A stretch of 64,000 nt of DNA from Paracoccaceae bacterium (GCA_004153385.1 SDAL01000001.1:1545128-1609127); one strand, 5' to 3'; counted from the first letter of the stretch, positions 49,310-64,000 are shown. Numbers and translations are program-made. Notes: generated from the letters alone by a model not told the origin.

Positions 49310-49338
49310 CGTATAGGCTCTCCTAGGGGTGTTGTCAA
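49310..49338 (-). promoter_or_regulatory. putative str operon promoter
   Basis: Consensus -35 TTGACA (49333-49338), 17-base spacer, TATACG (49310-49315) on the minus strand. Confidence 0.75.
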
Positions 49339-49654
49339 CTCCGACACTGGGACGCGCTGCGGCTTTGCCATACAGGGTTGAAGACCAATCGCAAATCGCC
49401 TTCGTCCGGCCTGAAGGATAGCGAATTCTACGCGCCCTAGAGCCTTGTCGCGCAGAGCCGATTCTCTGCTAGGCCAACAAATACGGCGTCACTCTCGATA
49501 GTCTCTGTTGAGGGCGCGGGCAGACCGCGCGTTGGATAATGCCGAGCGGCCGGGCCGGTCCCATCTGGTGCCCCTACGCCATCGCCCCCGTCGTAAAGGT
49601 GGTGGCATTTGAGGCCTTCAGCCGGTTTCGTGCGCCGCGCACGCCCTGATCGGA

Positions 49655-49691
49655 TACAAAAAGGCCCCGCACGATACTCGGCGGGGCCTTT
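49655..49691 (-). terminator. rho-independent terminator after rpoC
   Basis: AAGGCCCCGC, 10-base loop, GCGGGGCCTT then TTTGT on the minus strand. Confidence 0.9.
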
Positions 49692-49716
49692 CCAATTTTT
49701 CAGTCTGAGATCAGTC

Positions 49717-53949
<4,233 letters not shown>

Positions 53950-54004
53950 CTGAAAATCCTTGTTGAGGGCCAGCAGAGGCGGGGGAAAGTGAGGGGATTA
54001 CCCC

Positions 54005-57000
54005 TCACTCTTCATCCTCCGCATCCAGGAGTTCCATGTTGAGGCCGAGACCACGGACCTCTTTGACAAGAACGTTGAACGATTCCGGCACGCCGGCTTC
54101 GAAGTTGTCCTCGCCTTTGACGATCGACTCATAGACCTTCGTCCGGCCAGCCACGTCATCCGACTTCACCGTCAGCATCTCTTGCAAGGTGTAGGCGGCG
54201 CCATAGGCTTCCAGCGCCCAGACCTCCATCTCACCCAGACGCTGACCACCGAACTGCGCTTTACCACCCAACGGTTGCTGGGTCACAAGCGAATACGGAC
54301 CGGTTGAACGTGCGTGCATCTTGTCGTCGACAAGGTGGTGCAGCTTCAGGAAGTATTTGACGCCAACGGTGACCTGACGTGCGAACTGTTCGCCCGTACG
54401 GCCATCGAATACCACCGACTGGCCCGACGTGTCGAAGCCTGCGCGGGTCAGCGCGTCGTTGATATCGTCTTCCTTCGCACCGTCAAAGACCGGTGTGGCG
54501 ATCGGAACACCCGTACGCACGGCTTCCGCCGATTCTACAAAGCGCTCGTCTTCCATTTCGGCAAAGACTTCCTCGTAGGTTTCATCACCATAGCCATGAC
54601 GCATCGCGTCACGCACCGGGGTCATGTCGCCCGAACGACGGTATTGATGCAGAGCCTCGTCGATTTTCAGGCCAAGCCCGCGCGATGCCCAACCCATATG
54701 GGTTTCGAGAATCTGACCGACGTTCATCCGCGAGGGAACGCCCAGCGGGTTGAGCACCAGATCGACCGGCGTCCCATCCGCAAGGAACGGCATATCCTCG
54801 GACGGAACGACCTTGGAGACCACACCTTTGTTCCCGTGACGGCCAGCCATCTTATCGCCCGCCTGAAGCTTGCGCTTCACAGCCACGAAGACCTTGACCA
54901 TCTTCATCACACCCGGAGGAAGATCGTCGCCCTGACGGACTTTTTCGACCTTGTCTTCAAAGCGCAGATCAAGTGCACGTTTTTGTGCATCGAACTGTTC
55001 ATTGAGGGCTTCGACCTCTTTGGCGTCGGCCTCCCCTTCCAGCGCAAGTTGCCAATACTGGCCACGGCTGAGGGTTTGCAGAAGATCGGTCGTGATCTCG
55101 GAGCCGGGCTTCACGCCTTTAGGCCCTTTGACAGCCGTCTTGCCGATAATCAGCGAACGCAGGCGCGCATAGATGTTACGCTCCAAAATCGCCAATTCGT
55201 CGTCGCGGTCACGTGCCAGACGTTCGACTTCCTCGCGCTCGATCTGCAGCGCGCGTTCGTCTTTTTCAACACCATGACGGTTGAACACGCGCACTTCGAC
55301 GATGGTCCCGTAGGCCCCCGGCGGCAGACGCATGCTGGTGTCGCGAACATCGGAGGCTTTCTCACCAAAGATGGCACGCAGAAGTTTTTCTTCCGGCGTC
55401 ATCGGGCTTTCGCCTTTTGGTGTGATTTTACCCACAAGAATGTCGCCCGGGCCAACTTCGGCACCGATATAGACAATCCCCGCCTCATCGAGGTTGCGCA
55501 GGGCTTCCTCGCCTACGTTGGGGATATCGCGAGTGATCTCTTCCGGACCAAGCTTGGTGTCGCGGGCCGCAACTTCGTATTCGTCGATATGGATCGAGGT
55601 GAACACGTCGTCTTTGTGGATCCGCTCGGAAATCAGGATCGAGTCTTCATAGTTGTAGCCGTTCCACGGCATGAAGGCCACGACCACGTTCCGGCCGATC
55701 GCCAGATCACCGTGATCGGTCGAGGGACCGTCAGCGATAACTTGGTTTTTTACGACCGTATCGCCCACTTTCACCAACGGACGCTGGTTGATCGTGGAGG
55801 ATTGGTTGGAACGTTTGAATTTACGCAGACGGTAGATATCCACGCCCGGATCACCCGGTTCCAGATCAGACGTCGCCCGGATCACGATCCGTGCCGCATC
55901 GACCTGATCAATGATACCCGAACGGTTCGCGGTGATCGCCGCGCCGGAATCGCGTGCAACCGTTGCTTCCATACCGGTGCCCACGAAAGGCGCCTCGGCA
56001 CGCAGCAGCGGAACAGCCTGACGTTGCATGTTCGCACCCATCAAGGCGCGGTTAGCATCGTCGTTTTCCAGGAACGGAATCAACGCCGCACCCACAGACA
56101 CAAGCTGCTTGGGCGATACGTCGATCAGGTCCACGGCTTCGCTCGGGTTGAGCATGAACTCGCCCGATTGACGTGTGGAGACAAGATCGTTCTTGAAGTT
56201 GCCGTTTTCATCAAGCGCCGCATTGGCCTGTGCCACAGTGTGACGCATTTCCTCGGTGGCCGACATATAGACGACCTCGTCGGTCACATGGCCGTCTTCG
56301 ACCTTGCGATACGGGGTTTCGATGAAGCCGTATTTGTTCACACGCGCGAAAGTCGCGAGCGAGTTGATCAGACCGATGTTCTGACCCTCGGGCGTTTCAA
56401 TCGGGCACATCCGGCCATAGTGGGTCGGATGAACGTCGCGCACCTCGAAGCCCGCACGCTCACGCGTCAAGCCCCCTGGGCCGAGCGCCGAAAGGCGGCG
56501 TTTGTGGGTCACTTCGGACAGCGGGTTGGTTTGGTCCATAAACTGCGACAGCTGGCTGGAGCCGAAGAATTCACGAACAGCCGCCGCTGCCGGTTTCGCA
56601 TTGATCAGGTCTTGCGGCATCACCGTGTCGATTTCGACAGACGACATCCGCTCCTTGATCGCACGTTCCATGCGCAAAAGGCCGACGCGATACTGGTTTT
56701 CCATCAATTCGCCGACAGAGCGAACACGACGGTTACCAAGGTGGTCAATATCGTCAATCTCGCCTTTGCCGTCACGCAGCTCGACCAGACCTTTGATGCA
56801 GGCCACGATATCCGCATGGCGCAAAGTACGCTGCGTATCCGGCGCGTCCAGATCCAGACGCATGTTCATTTTCACCCGACCAACGGCCGAGAGATCATAA
56901 CGCTCGCTGTCAAAGAACATCGAATCAAACAGGTTCGATGCGGCTTCAACGGTCGGCGGCTCGCCCGGACGCATGACGCGATAGATATCCATAAGCGCGG

Positions 57001-58141
57001 TATCGCGGCTCATGTTCTTGTCAGCGGCCATGGTGTTGCGGATATACGGACCCACATTGATGTTATCGATGTCGAGGATCGGCACTTCATTGATGCCGTT
57101 ATCGATCAATGTCTTGATCGATCCACCAACCAGATCGCCCTCTTTGTCGTATTCCGCCGTCAGTTCTTCGCCCGCTTCGATATAGATGAAGCCGGTCGCG
57201 TCATTGACGATATCCTTGGCACAGAAACGACCCATGATGTGATCGAACGGCACAAGCAGATCAGTGACCTTACCTTCGTCCTTGATCTTCTTGACCATAC
57301 GCGGAGTCATCTTTTCGCCCGCGTTACAGATCACCTCACCCGAGTCTGCATCAACCAGATCGAAGGTCGGGCGCGTACCGCGTACACGATCGGGGAAGAA
57401 TTTCGTCACCCAACCCTGACGGCCCTGCGCCGTATAGTTCACCGTGTCGTAATAGGCATCCATGATGCCTTCCTGATCCATGCCGAGGGCATAGAGCAAC
57501 GTCGTTACCGGCAATTTGCGGCGACGGTCGATACGAGCGAATACAAGGTCTTTCGCGTCGAATTCGAAATCGAGCCACGAGCCGCGATACGGGATAATCC
57601 GGCACGCGAACAACAGTTTGCCCGAGGAGTGTGTCTTACCACGGTCATGATCGAAGAACACGCCCGGCGAACGGTGCATCTGGCTCACGATAACCCGCTC
57701 GGTGCCGTTGACGATAAACGTCCCGTTCTTCGTCATCAAAGGCATATCGCCCATGAACACGTCTTGTTCTTTGATGTCTTTAACCGATTTCGCACCGGTG
57801 TTTTCGTCGACATCAAACACGATCAGGCGCAGCGTCACCTTCAAAGGTGCGCTGTACGTCATGTCGCGCTGCTGGCATTCATCAACATCGTATTTCGGCT
57901 TCTCGAGGTCGTATTTCACGAACTCCAGAATGGCATTGTCGTTGAAATCCTTGATCGGAAAAACCGATTGGAAAACGCCTTTGATACCTTCACCATCCAG
58001 CGGCTGTTCGGAGTCACCGGAGCGCAGGAACAGATCATAGGACGCCTTCTGAACCTGAATCAGGTTCGGCATTTCGAGAACTTCGCGGATTTTGCCGTAG
58101 TAGCGGCGAATGCGCTTCTGACCAACGTAAGCTTGAGCCAT
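54005..58141 (-). CDS. rpoB: RNA polymerase beta subunit
   Basis: 1378 residues. [21 protein letters not shown] at the start; the rifampicin region reads [20 protein letters not shown] then RLSALGPGG, i.e. the susceptible residues. The C-terminal [16 protein letters not shown] clamp stretch ([13 protein letters not shown]) is intact. ATG at 58141 is the family start; 17 in-frame codons upstream are not part of it. A stem lies in the gap to rplL. Confidence 0.98.
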   Translation of the reverse strand: MAQAYVGQKRIRRYYGKIREVLEMPNLIQVQKASYDLFLRSGDSEQPLDGEGIKGVFQSVFPIKDFNDNAILEFVKYDLEKPKYDVDECQQRDMTYSAPLKVTLRLIVFDVDENTGAKSVKDIKEQDVFMGDMPLMTKNGTFIVNGTERVIVSQMHRSPGVFFDHDRGKTHSSGKLLFACRIIPYRGSWLDFEFDAKDLVFARIDRRRKLPVTTLLYALGMDQEGIMDAYYDTVNYTAQGRQGWVTKFFPDRVRGTRPTFDLVDADSGEVICNAGEKMTPRMVKKIKDEGKVTDLLVPFDHIMGRFCAKDIVNDATGFIYIEAGEELTAEYDKEGDLVGGSIKTLIDNGINEVPILDIDNINVGPYIRNTMAADKNMSRDTALMDIYRVMRPGEPPTVEAASNLFDSMFFDSERYDLSAVGRVKMNMRLDLDAPDTQRTLRHADIVACIKGLVELRDGKGEIDDIDHLGNRRVRSVGELMENQYRVGLLRMERAIKERMSSVEIDTVMPQDLINAKPAAAAVREFFGSSQLSQFMDQTNPLSEVTHKRRLSALGPGGLTRERAGFEVRDVHPTHYGRMCPIETPEGQNIGLINSLATFARVNKYGFIETPYRKVEDGHVTDEVVYMSATEEMRHTVAQANAALDENGNFKNDLVSTRQSGEFMLNPSEAVDLIDVSPKQLVSVGAALIPFLENDDANRALMGANMQRQAVPLLRAEAPFVGTGMEATVARDSGAAITANRSGIIDQVDAARIVIRATSDLEPGDPGVDIYRLRKFKRSNQSSTINQRPLVKVGDTVVKNQVIADGPSTDHGDLAIGRNVVVAFMPWNGYNYEDSILISERIHKDDVFTSIHIDEYEVAARDTKLGPEEITRDIPNVGEEALRNLDEAGIVYIGAEVGPGDILVGKITPKGESPMTPEEKLLRAIFGEKASDVRDTSMRLPPGAYGTIVEVRVFNRHGVEKDERALQIEREEVERLARDRDDELAILERNIYARLRSLIIGKTAVKGPKGVKPGSEITTDLLQTLSRGQYWQLALEGEADAKEVEALNEQFDAQKRALDLRFEDKVEKVRQGDDLPPGVMKMVKVFVAVKRKLQAGDKMAGRHGNKGVVSKVVPSEDMPFLADGTPVDLVLNPLGVPSRMNVGQILETHMGWASRGLGLKIDEALHQYRRSGDMTPVRDAMRHGYGDETYEEVFAEMEDERFVESAEAVRTGVPIATPVFDGAKEDDINDALTRAGFDTSGQSVVFDGRTGEQFARQVTVGVKYFLKLHHLVDDKMHARSTGPYSLVTQQPLGGKAQFGGQRLGEMEVWALEAYGAAYTLQEMLTVKSDDVAGRTKVYESIVKGEDNFEAGVPESFNVLVKEVRGLGLNMELLDAEDEE

Positions 58142-58320
58142 GCTCGTCGTCACCTTTCGTCTTTTCGCGTGCGGCGCAGTGTCGGGGCCCACTGCGCAAC
58201 GCCTGGCGATAAGGGGGGCGGTTCCATACCTGCCACCCGTCCCACCGGATAGCTCCCGAACCGCGAACGCCGCCTTGGAAAAAACTTACACAAACAGAAA
58301 GTTCTCTCCGAGACAGGTTC

Positions 58321-58350
58321 GGCTGGGCCCGGATTTCTCCGGACCCAGCC
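58321..58350 (-). promoter_or_regulatory. hairpin between rplL and rpoB
   Basis: GGCTGGGTCCGG, 6-base loop, CCGGGCCCAGCC on the minus strand (12 pairs, one G-U), without a T-run. E. coli has an attenuator and RNase III site in the same gap; a like role is inferred. Confidence 0.6.
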
Positions 58351-58385
58351 CAATTTCAAACTCGATGCAGATGCATCGAACCCAA

Positions 58386-58760
58386 TTATTTGAGTTCGAC
58401 TTTTGCGCCTGCGTCTTCGAGTTTTTTCTTGATTTCTTCAGCTTCTGCTTTCGCAGCGCCTTCTTTAACTTTGCCGCCTGCTTCAACCAGATCTTTGGCT
58501 TCTTTCAGACCAAGACCGGTGATGCCGCGAACTTCTTTGATGACGTTGATTTTCTTGTCACCTGCGTCAACGAGAACGACGTCGAATTCGTCTTTCTCTT
58601 CAGCAGCTTCTTCACCAGCGCCTGCAGGGCCAGCCATCATGACGGCGCCACCGGCTGCCGGCTCGATGCCGTACTCGTCTTTCAGGATGGTTTTCAGTTC
58701 CTGCGCTTCAAGAAGCGTCAGGCCAACGATGTCTTCGGCGAGTTTTTTCAGATCAGCCAT
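58386..58760 (-). CDS. rplL: 50S ribosomal protein L7/L12
   Basis: 124 residues. N-terminal dimerisation helices, an alanine/glycine hinge (near 36-50), and the C-terminal domain with [21 protein letters not shown] and [12 protein letters not shown], which recruits translation factors. 76 bases after rplJ. Confidence 0.97.
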   Translation of the reverse strand: MADLKKLAEDIVGLTLLEAQELKTILKDEYGIEPAAGGAVMMAGPAGAGEEAAEEKDEFDVVLVDAGDKKINVIKEVRGITGLGLKEAKDLVEAGGKVKEGAAKAEAEEIKKKLEDAGAKVELK

Positions 58761-58836
58761 TTTACTCAGTTCCTAAAGATTTGGGTTTCCAACGTCGGGC
58801 TTTTATCATGCCACAACGAAGGCCATTTCGGTTTGC

Positions 58837-59349
58837 TTAAGCAGCTTTCTCTTCGATGGTCGAAAGAATGCTCGCGATGTTCGAAGCAGGCGCGCCAATC
58901 GCACCAGCGATGTTCGAAGCAGGTGCGCCGATACAACCGACGATGGAGGAGATAAGCTCCTCGCGCGACGGCATAGCGGCGACGGCTTTAACACCGGCGG
59001 TATCGAGTGCCTGATCTCCCATAGCGCCGCCAAGAATGACAAGTTTTTCATTCTTTTTGGCATATGCGTCGACCACTTTCGCTGCTGCGACAGGGTCTTC
59101 CGAATACGAGAGAACAGTCATGCCCGTGAGGTACTGAGCGATGCTTTCGCACGGCTTGTCCGCAAGAGCGATCTTGGCGAGCTTGTTCTTGGCAACGCGT
59201 ACAGACCCGCCCGCTTCACGCATTTGCGCGCGCAGGTCCTGCATCTCAGCAACCGTCAGGCCTTCATAGTGGGCAACCACTACGACGCCAGAGCTTTCGA
59301 AGATTTGGCCGAGTTCCTCGACCAATTTCTCTTTCTGGGCTCTATCCAC
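58837..59349 (-). CDS. rplJ: 50S ribosomal protein L10
   Basis: 170 residues. Starts with GTG at 59349, preceded by [19 protein letters not shown] and [18 protein letters not shown] are diagnostic; near the end, the unit GAPASNIA occurs twice in a row before the helix that carries L12 dimers. It forms the stalk base. In relatives it represses its own mRNA through the leader. Confidence 0.97.
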   Translation of the reverse strand: MDRAQKEKLVEELGQIFESSGVVVVAHYEGLTVAEMQDLRAQMREAGGSVRVAKNKLAKIALADKPCESIAQYLTGMTVLSYSEDPVAAAKVVDAYAKKNEKLVILGGAMGDQALDTAGVKAVAAMPSREELISSIVGCIGAPASNIAGAIGAPASNIASILSTIEEKAA

Positions 59350-59722
59350 AGTTACACTCCAACTTGGGAGGGGTGACCCTCCGGCTCATTTCGCCGGGAC
59401 TTTCGCCCCGACATCGGGGTCCGCAACGGTCCGTCCAAGATCGCCTTGGAGCTTCATGCAAAGCACCTTTGGAAATCCGGTCCTTCCCGCCTCAGGCAGG
59501 ATTTACAGGATCAAAAGATCCTACCCACCGTCTCGGACGAATCGTTCCAACGTGTACCTAGGCACAACAGATGGAACAGAGCCGGTGCCTATACCTTTTC
59601 TTCACATCTGTGAAGAGGGAAATTTCACTTTCTGCCCCACCCCGCCGGATTTGGCCTGCACGCCAGAAAAAAGCGGCCCCGGAGATTATCCGGGACCGCT
59701 TCTAATGACCTGATCGGTTTGA
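59350..59722 (-). other. rplA / rplJ intergenic region and rplJ leader
   Basis: 373 bases without a gene. After the rplA terminator lies a long leader able to fold (for example CCGGATTTCC with GGAAATCCGG near 59469-59480). A promoter must exist, but no box pair is convincing. Such leaders bind L10-L12 in E. coli. Confidence 0.55.
59665..59702 (-). terminator. rho-independent terminator after rplA
   Basis: AAGCGGTCCCGG, 7-base loop, CCGGGGCCGCTT, then TTTTCTGG on the minus strand. Confidence 0.88.
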
Positions 59723-60421
59723 TCAGTTGCCGGTGGCCGAGGTCAGATCGAGCGAAACGCCCGGACCCATGGTCGAGGACACCGAAATCTTTTTCAGATA
59801 GGTGCCTTTCGCGCCAGCCGGACGCGCTTTGGAAACGGCCTCGACAAAGGCGCGGACGTTTTCTGCCAACTGCTCGTCGGTGAAGGACACTTTGCCGATA
59901 CCGCCGTGGATCACGCCAGCTTTTTCGACTTTAAACTGAACTTCGCCGCCTTTTGCTGCTTCCACGGCTGCTTTCACATCCATGGTTACAGTGCCGACTT
60001 TGGGGTTCGGCATCAGGTTGCGCGGGCCGAGGATCTTACCCAGACGACCAACGATCGGCATCATGTCCGGGGTCGCGATGCAACGGTCGAAATTGAGGTT
60101 GCCGGCTTGAACCTGCTCCATCAAATCTTCTGCACCGACGATGTCCGCGCCAGCTGCTTGGGCTTCTTCAGCCTTCGCGCCACGGGCGAACACAGCCACA
60201 CGCATGGTTTTGCCGGTGCCATTGGGCAGCGACACCACACCGCGGACCATCTGGTCTGCATAACGCGGGTCAACGCCGAGGTTCATCGCGATTTCCATGG
60301 TTTCGTCGAATTTGACTTTGGAATTCGCTTTGACCAGAGCCACGGCTTCTTCAACGGTCACGTGATCTTTGCCAACAAAGGCTTCACGAGCGGATTTGGT
60401 ACGTTTTCCGAGCTTTGCCAT
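59723..60421 (-). CDS. rplA: 50S ribosomal protein L1
   Basis: 232 residues. [38 protein letters not shown] and [18 protein letters not shown] are diagnostic. It forms the mobile stalk by the E site. Follows rplK by three bases. Confidence 0.97.
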   Translation of the reverse strand: MAKLGKRTKSAREAFVGKDHVTVEEAVALVKANSKVKFDETMEIAMNLGVDPRYADQMVRGVVSLPNGTGKTMRVAVFARGAKAEEAQAAGADIVGAEDLMEQVQAGNLNFDRCIATPDMMPIVGRLGKILGPRNLMPNPKVGTVTMDVKAAVEAAKGGEVQFKVEKAGVIHGGIGKVSFTDEQLAENVRAFVEAVSKARPAGAKGTYLKKISVSSTMGPGVSLDLTSATGN

Positions 60422-60424
60422 GAC

Positions 60425-60877
60425 TTAGCCTTTCACCTCGATACCGATCGACTTCGCGGAGCCGAGGATGATGTTCATCGCGCCTTCAACGTCGTTGGCG
60501 TTCAGATCAGCCATTTTCGCTTCAGCGATCTGGCGGATTTGCGCAGCCGTCACGGTGCCTGCAACGGTCCGGCCAGGCGCTTCCGACCCTTTCGGGCGAT
60601 TGCGCTTGCCAACTGGCTTCATGCCAGCGGCTTGCTTGAGGAAGAACGACGCCGTCGGTTGTTTCACTTCGAAAGTGAAGGATTTGTCGGCGTAATACGT
60701 GATCACGGTCGGGATCTTCGCGGCTTTATCCATTTCCTGCGTCTTGGCGTTGAACGCCTTGCAGAATTCCATGATATTGATGCCGCGCTGACCCAGCGCC
60801 GGACCTACTGGCGGGGACGGGTTTGCACCGCCGGCCGCAATCTGCAGCTTCAGCTGCCCGATAACTTTCTTGGCCAT
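60425..60877 (-). CDS. rplK: 50S ribosomal protein L11
   Basis: 150 residues, eight more than E. coli L11 because of a basic insertion ([18 protein letters not shown]) between the two domains. [23 protein letters not shown] is the conserved start. It forms the GTPase-associated centre and is needed for RelA activation in relatives. It follows nusG by 92 bases. Confidence 0.97.
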   Translation of the reverse strand: MAKKVIGQLKLQIAAGGANPSPPVGPALGQRGINIMEFCKAFNAKTQEMDKAAKIPTVITYYADKSFTFEVKQPTASFFLKQAAGMKPVGKRNRPKGSEAPGRTVAGTVTAAQIRQIAEAKMADLNANDVEGAMNIILGSAKSIGIEVKG

Positions 60878-60969
60878 GTGGCCTCTCCTTTATCACTGTG
60901 CCCCATCTCCGGGATGCGGCAAGTTTAGTGGTCACGGCCCGGGCTTATTCCCGAGAGCCTCCCACACAC

Positions 60970-61512
60970 TCAGGCGGTTTTCTGCACCTGAGTGAATTCC
61001 AATTCGACCGGGGTCGGACGACCGAAGATCGACACCGTCACCTTAAGGCGGCTCGCTTCGTCATCGACCTCTTCAACCATGCCCGAGAATCCCTCGAACG
61101 GTCCGTCGGTCACACTCACATTCTCGCCCACTTCGAACCGGATCAGATTGCGCGGCTCGGCTTTCTCGCCGTTCTCGCTGGCTCCACGGTTCAGCATCCG
61201 GTTCACTTCGGCATCAGACATCGGCATCGGTTTGCCGTTGTTGCCCAGAAAGCCTGTGACCCGATTGGTCGAGTTGATCAGGTGATAGCCCTGATCGCTT
61301 AAATCCATCCGCACCAAGATATAGCCCGGCATGAAGCGACGTTCGGATGTCACTTTCTTGCCACGGCGCACCTCGATAACTTCTTCAGTCGGCACCAGAA
61401 CTTCTTCGATCTGGTCCTCCAGGCCTTTTTCGGCCACGGCCTGCCTGATCTGCTCGGCAACCTTCTTCTCGAAATTCGAGAGAACCATTACCGAATACCA
61501 CCGCTTCGCCAT
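60970..61512 (-). CDS. nusG: transcription termination/antitermination factor NusG
   Basis: 180 residues. NGN domain from WYSVMVLSNFEKKVAEQI to FMPGYILVRMDL, and a KOW domain with GENVSVTDGPFEGFSGMVEE. It binds RNA polymerase, Rho and, through S10 (also here), the ribosome. 185 bases lie between secE and this gene; I see no gene in that gap. Confidence 0.97.
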   Translation of the reverse strand: MAKRWYSVMVLSNFEKKVAEQIRQAVAEKGLEDQIEEVLVPTEEVIEVRRGKKVTSERRFMPGYILVRMDLSDQGYHLINSTNRVTGFLGNNGKPMPMSDAEVNRMLNRGASENGEKAEPRNLIRFEVGENVSVTDGPFEGFSGMVEEVDDEASRLKVTVSIFGRPTPVELEFTQVQKTA

Positions 61513-61697
61513 GATCGATACTGCCCTTCACTTGCCGGCGTCTATGCACCGTAATTCCATTTACTTGCAGGCGACGCCTACGTCCGAGACCAACACGCAC
61601 ATCCATCGAATCGATGAGGGCCAGCTTTGGAAAGCTTTGCCCCTTTACCGTCGGTTCGTTTATATTTCAAGGCCGGAGCAACAACGCCCCTACCAGA

Positions 61698-61880
61698 TCA
61701 ACCCAGAAGCTGACCAACTCCGAAACGAATACCCCAGTCGACAAGCGAGAAAAAGATCGCGGTCAACGCTGTCAGCACCAACACCATGATCGAAGTCAAA
61801 ACCACTTCGCGCCGCGACGGCCACGAGATTTTGCTCGTTTCCGAACGCACCTGTTGCAGAAACTGCAGGGGGTTTGCCAT
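61698..61880 (-). CDS. secE: preprotein translocase subunit SecE
   Basis: 60 residues, the short single-helix form. MANPLQFLQQVRSETSKISWPSRREV is the conserved amphipathic part, followed by one membrane helix. It clamps SecY. It precedes nusG, as in nearly all bacteria. Confidence 0.96.
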   Translation of the reverse strand: MANPLQFLQQVRSETSKISWPSRREVVLTSIMVLVLTALTAIFFSLVDWGIRFGVGQLLG

Positions 61881-61924
61881 GACTGTCTTCCTCTTTGCCT
61901 AAAACCGGGCTACGGATCGGGCTG

Positions 61925-61953
61925 CAATTACGCGCTTGCGCCGTGAAATTCAA
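61925..61953 (-). promoter_or_regulatory. putative secE-nusG promoter
   Basis: TTGAAT (61948-61953), 17-base spacer, TAATTG (61925-61930) on the minus strand, about 45 bases before secE. Confidence 0.5.
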
Positions 61954-62110
61954 GAACTGTTCCGCGATCTTGGGATTTCTTTCGAATGCATGGGGCAAAA
62001 CGGCCCCGCCTATCGCAGATCATGCCACAGGCCGCGCCCCGTCAGGCACTCCGGTGACTTATATCGAAATCGGAAATCACGTGCATATGTCCAAGTTAAT
62101 TAAAATTAAC

Positions 62111-62186
62111 TGGCAGGGGCAGAGGGACTCGAACCCACGACCCTCGGTTTTGGAGACCGATGCTCTACCAACTGAGCTATACCCCT
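62111..62186 (-). tRNA. tRNA-Trp (anticodon CCA)
   Basis: 76 bases with encoded CCA. Anticodon loop CTCCAAA, T arm GGTTCGAGTCC, acceptor AGGGGTA paired to TGCCCCT, discriminator G. It lies between tuf copy 2 and secE, the common arrangement. Confidence 0.95.
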
Positions 62187-62200
62187 ATGCCGTGAGCGGC

Positions 62201-62229
62201 TAGATATCTTGAGTGTTTGCGGAGTTCAA
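62201..62229 (-). promoter_or_regulatory. putative tRNA-Trp promoter
   Basis: TTGAAC (62224-62229), 17-base spacer, TATCTA (62201-62206) on the minus strand, ending 15 bases before the tRNA. Confidence 0.6.
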
Positions 62230-62290
62230 GAGGGTTTTCGATGAAACCCGTCAAAACCCCGGACCTTATCGTTTTTCAGTCAGGCTTGGG

Positions 62291-62710
62291 GGCGCACCCC
62301 GTCATGCGCTTGCCTTTGCCCCTTCAGGGGAGGGGATGCGCGGCACAGGTGGGGGTGTCCCAGCCTACCCTTGTGGCGGTTCACGGCGCCTCGTCGCCTT
62401 GGCAGCGCCGCACCTCGCGCATTGCGCGTCCCTGTGTGGCGCCCTGACCTGATGCCCTATCCGTCGCCAGGCGTCAAAGTACGAAAGCCCGTGCCACGTG
62501 CCCTTGTGTGCCCTTGCCTGCCCGTGCCCCGTCCCTGCCCGTGCCCGCCTCTGCCTGCGGTACTGTGCACCCTGAACCACGAGCGTGGCGCTGCGGGCGT
62601 GGTACGGTCCTTACCGCACCCCGCACCGGATAGCGCTTGAGGCGCGCGCTCCGTATCAGATCTGGTCGTGTCGGGTCAGGTCAGGTCAGGTCAGGTCAGG
62701 TCAGGTCAGG
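62291..62710 (-). repeat. diverged repeat downstream of tuf copy 2
   Basis: Counterpart of 44324-44726. Same order of blocks, no gap over the central 216 bases, small gaps outside, and a longer pentamer array at the tuf-proximal end. Confidence 0.8.
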
Positions 62711-62718
62711 TCAGGTCG
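62674..62718 (+). repeat. GGTCA pentanucleotide tandem repeat
   Basis: Eight GGTCA units in a row (62674-62713) and a ninth with one change (GGTCG). The matching place at copy 1 (about 44693-44735) has only scattered units. Confidence 0.95.
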
Positions 62719-62758
62719 AGACAGAGCCTTGGCAAGGAGAAGAACCAGCCGAAAGACA

Positions 62759-62792
62759 TGAAAAAAGGGCCACCCGCGCGGGGTGGCCCTTT
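62759..62792 (-). terminator. rho-independent terminator of tuf copy 2
   Basis: Same stem and T-run as at 44775-44808, base for base. Confidence 0.9.
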
Positions 62793-62823
62793 CTATCGTC
62801 TCACGCAAATGCGCGGAAAATCA

Positions 62824-63999
62824 TTACGCGATGATTTTCGACACAACACCCGCGCCAACGGTCCGGCCGCCTTCGCGGATCGCGAAACGCAGACCATCTT
62901 CCATCGCGATCGGTGCGATCAGCTCAACCGTGAACTTCAGGTTGTCGCCAGGCATAACCATCTCGGTGCCCTCGGGCAGCTCGACAGTACCGGTGACGTC
63001 CGTCGTACGGAAGTAGAACTGCGGGCGGTAGTTCGCGAAGAACGGCGTGTGACGGCCACCTTCCTCTTTGGTGAGGATATAGGCTTCTGCTTCGAACTTG
63101 GTGTGCGGCTTGACCGAACCCGGCTTCGCCAGAACCTGACCACGCTCAACACCTTCACGGTCGATGCCGCGAAGCAGCGCGCCGATGTTGTCGCCAGCTT
63201 CACCACGATCCAGCAGTTTGCGGAACATTTCCACACCCGTGCAGGTCGATTTCTTGGTGTCGCGGATACCGATGATTTCCAGATCGTCGCCAACGTTGAC
63301 AACGCCACGCTCGATACGACCGGTCACAACAGTACCACGGCCCGAGATCGAGAACACGTCTTCGATCGGCATCAGGAAGGGCTGGTCAACCGCACGTTCC
63401 GGCGTCGGAATGTAGGCATCAACCGCTTTCATCAGCTCGCGGATCGAGTTCTCGCCGATCTCTTCGTCACGACCTTCAAGCGCGGCCAGAGCCGAGCCTT
63501 TCACGATCGGGATATCGTCGCCAGGGTAGTCGTAGGACGACAGAAGCTCGCGGACTTCCATTTCGACAAGCTCGAGAAGCTCTTCGTCGTCGACCTGGTC
63601 AACCTTGTTCATGTACACAACCATGCCCGGGATGCCAACCTGGCGACCCAGAAGGATGTGCTCGCGCGTTTGCGGCATCGGACCATCGGCGGCGTTCACA
63701 ACCAAGATCGCGCCGTCCATCTGCGCCGCACCCGTGATCATGTTCTTCACATAGTCGGCGTGGCCGGGGCAGTCGACGTGCGCGTAGTGACGGTTTTCCG
63801 TCTCGTACTCAACGTGCGCGGTCGAGATCGTGATCCCGCGTGCTTTCTCTTCCGGTGCACCATCAATCTGGTCATAGGCACGGAAATCACCGAAGAACTT
63901 CGTGATCGCTGCCGTCAGAGTGGTTTTGCCGTGGTCAACGTGGCCAATCGTGCCAATGTTGACGTGCGGCTTGTTACGTTCAAACTTTTCCTTAGCCAT
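62824..63999 (-). CDS. tuf: elongation factor Tu, copy 2
   Basis: 391 residues, the same protein as copy 1, complete up to its ATG at the window edge. It heads the tuf / tRNA-Trp / secE-nusG / rplK region. The identical stretch covers the gene and about 113 bases past its stop, then breaks sharply at the pentamer array. Upstream sequence is outside the window, so its promoter cannot be seen. Confidence 0.98.
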   Translation of the reverse strand: MAKEKFERNKPHVNIGTIGHVDHGKTTLTAAITKFFGDFRAYDQIDGAPEEKARGITISTAHVEYETENRHYAHVDCPGHADYVKNMITGAAQMDGAILVVNAADGPMPQTREHILLGRQVGIPGMVVYMNKVDQVDDEELLELVEMEVRELLSSYDYPGDDIPIVKGSALAALEGRDEEIGENSIRELMKAVDAYIPTPERAVDQPFLMPIEDVFSISGRGTVVTGRIERGVVNVGDDLEIIGIRDTKKSTCTGVEMFRKLLDRGEAGDNIGALLRGIDREGVERGQVLAKPGSVKPHTKFEAEAYILTKEEGGRHTPFFANYRPQFYFRTTDVTGTVELPEGTEMVMPGDNLKFTVELIAPIAMEDGLRFAIREGGRTVGAGVVSKIIA

Positions 64000-64000
64000 A

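Larger units (their letters stand above)
49088..49716 (-). other. rpoC / rpsL intergenic region
   Basis: 629 bases without a supported gene. In minus order it has the rpoC terminator (49655-49691), about 315 bases with nothing recognised, the str promoter (49310-49338) and a long rpsL leader containing a small perfect hairpin (49120-49139, GCAGCC/GGCTGC). Confidence 0.7.
62187..62823 (-). other. tuf copy 2 / tRNA-Trp intergenic region
   Basis: 637 bases. In minus order it has the tuf terminator, the GGTCA array, the repeat shared with copy 1 and the tRNA-Trp promoter. No supported gene. Confidence 0.7.

Noticed and set aside
54314..58252. Plus-strand open frame of about 1300 codons opposite rpoB
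   Set aside because: In exact codon register with rpoB, so it is open only because rpoB lacks TTA, CTA and TCA codons; no domain, no ribosome site.
58837..58960. Tandem GAPASNIA units in L10 as a possible recent duplication
   Set aside because: This doubling looks like a normal feature of L10 in this bacterial group and does not disturb the fold.

Overview
The window reads as a chromosomal segment of an alphaproteobacterium, most likely Rhodobacteraceae (Roseobacter/Rhodobacter side). The evidence is a bztABCD glutamate/aspartate-type ABC transporter, the order rpmH-rnpA-yidD-ttcA-yidC-MOSC-engB-argB, an ATP12-family F1-ATPase chaperone, and promoters of the TTGACA-N17-TATxCG type in front of the ribosomal operons. 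No rRNA, CRISPR array, prophage or complete transposon is visible. Genus cannot be fixed from the sequence alone.

Layout. (1) 1-5549 is an accessory island on the 3' side of a tRNA-Arg gene (5550-5626). It carries an incomplete DEAD/DEAH helicase that runs off the left edge, translationally coupled to a PD-(D/E)XK-like nuclease candidate (together resembling a Hachiman HamA-HamB defence pair), then an unrecognised 345-residue protein and a solitary TniQ-family protein. (2) 5864-16946 holds an orphan sensor kinase, then the rpmH-rnpA-yidD-ttcA-yidC-MOSC-engB block with a degenerate GGDEF/EAL-like protein set into it, an SDR oxidoreductase, argB and a SixA-type phosphatase. (3) 17115-26743 is on the minus strand: bztABCD, then rarA-crcB-rluC-HAD phosphatase-ATP12, and a LuxR-type regulator. 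(4) 27005-63999 is a 37 kb ribosomal/transcription super-cluster, almost entirely minus strand. In transcription order it is tuf copy 2, tRNA-Trp, secE-nusG, rplK-rplA, rplJ-rplL, rpoB-rpoC, rpsL-rpsG-fusA-tuf copy 1, an interruption with a CorA/ZntB-like transporter and a divergent DJ-1/PfpI protein, then S10, spc and alpha operons (rpsJ to rplQ) with secY and adk.

How it works together. The right two thirds is core translation, transcription and secretion: ribosomal proteins, both large RNA polymerase subunits and alpha, EF-Tu and EF-G, NusG, SecY/SecE, YidC, and RNase P protein. Intergenic hairpins and promoters subdivide it: terminators follow rplP, rpmD, rplQ, rplA, rpoC and both tuf genes, and a good promoter follows the rpmD terminator so that rplO-secY-adk can be transcribed separately. 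The two tuf genes are almost identical (one synonymous difference noticed), while a roughly 400-bp non-coding block downstream of each is clearly diverged, including a GGTCA pentamer array expanded only at copy 2. This is a picture of gene conversion with a sharp edge.

The part most likely to hold new biology is the left-edge island. The helicase and its nuclease-like partner look like a defence module, but the helicase is cut by the window and family assignment rests on motifs read by eye.
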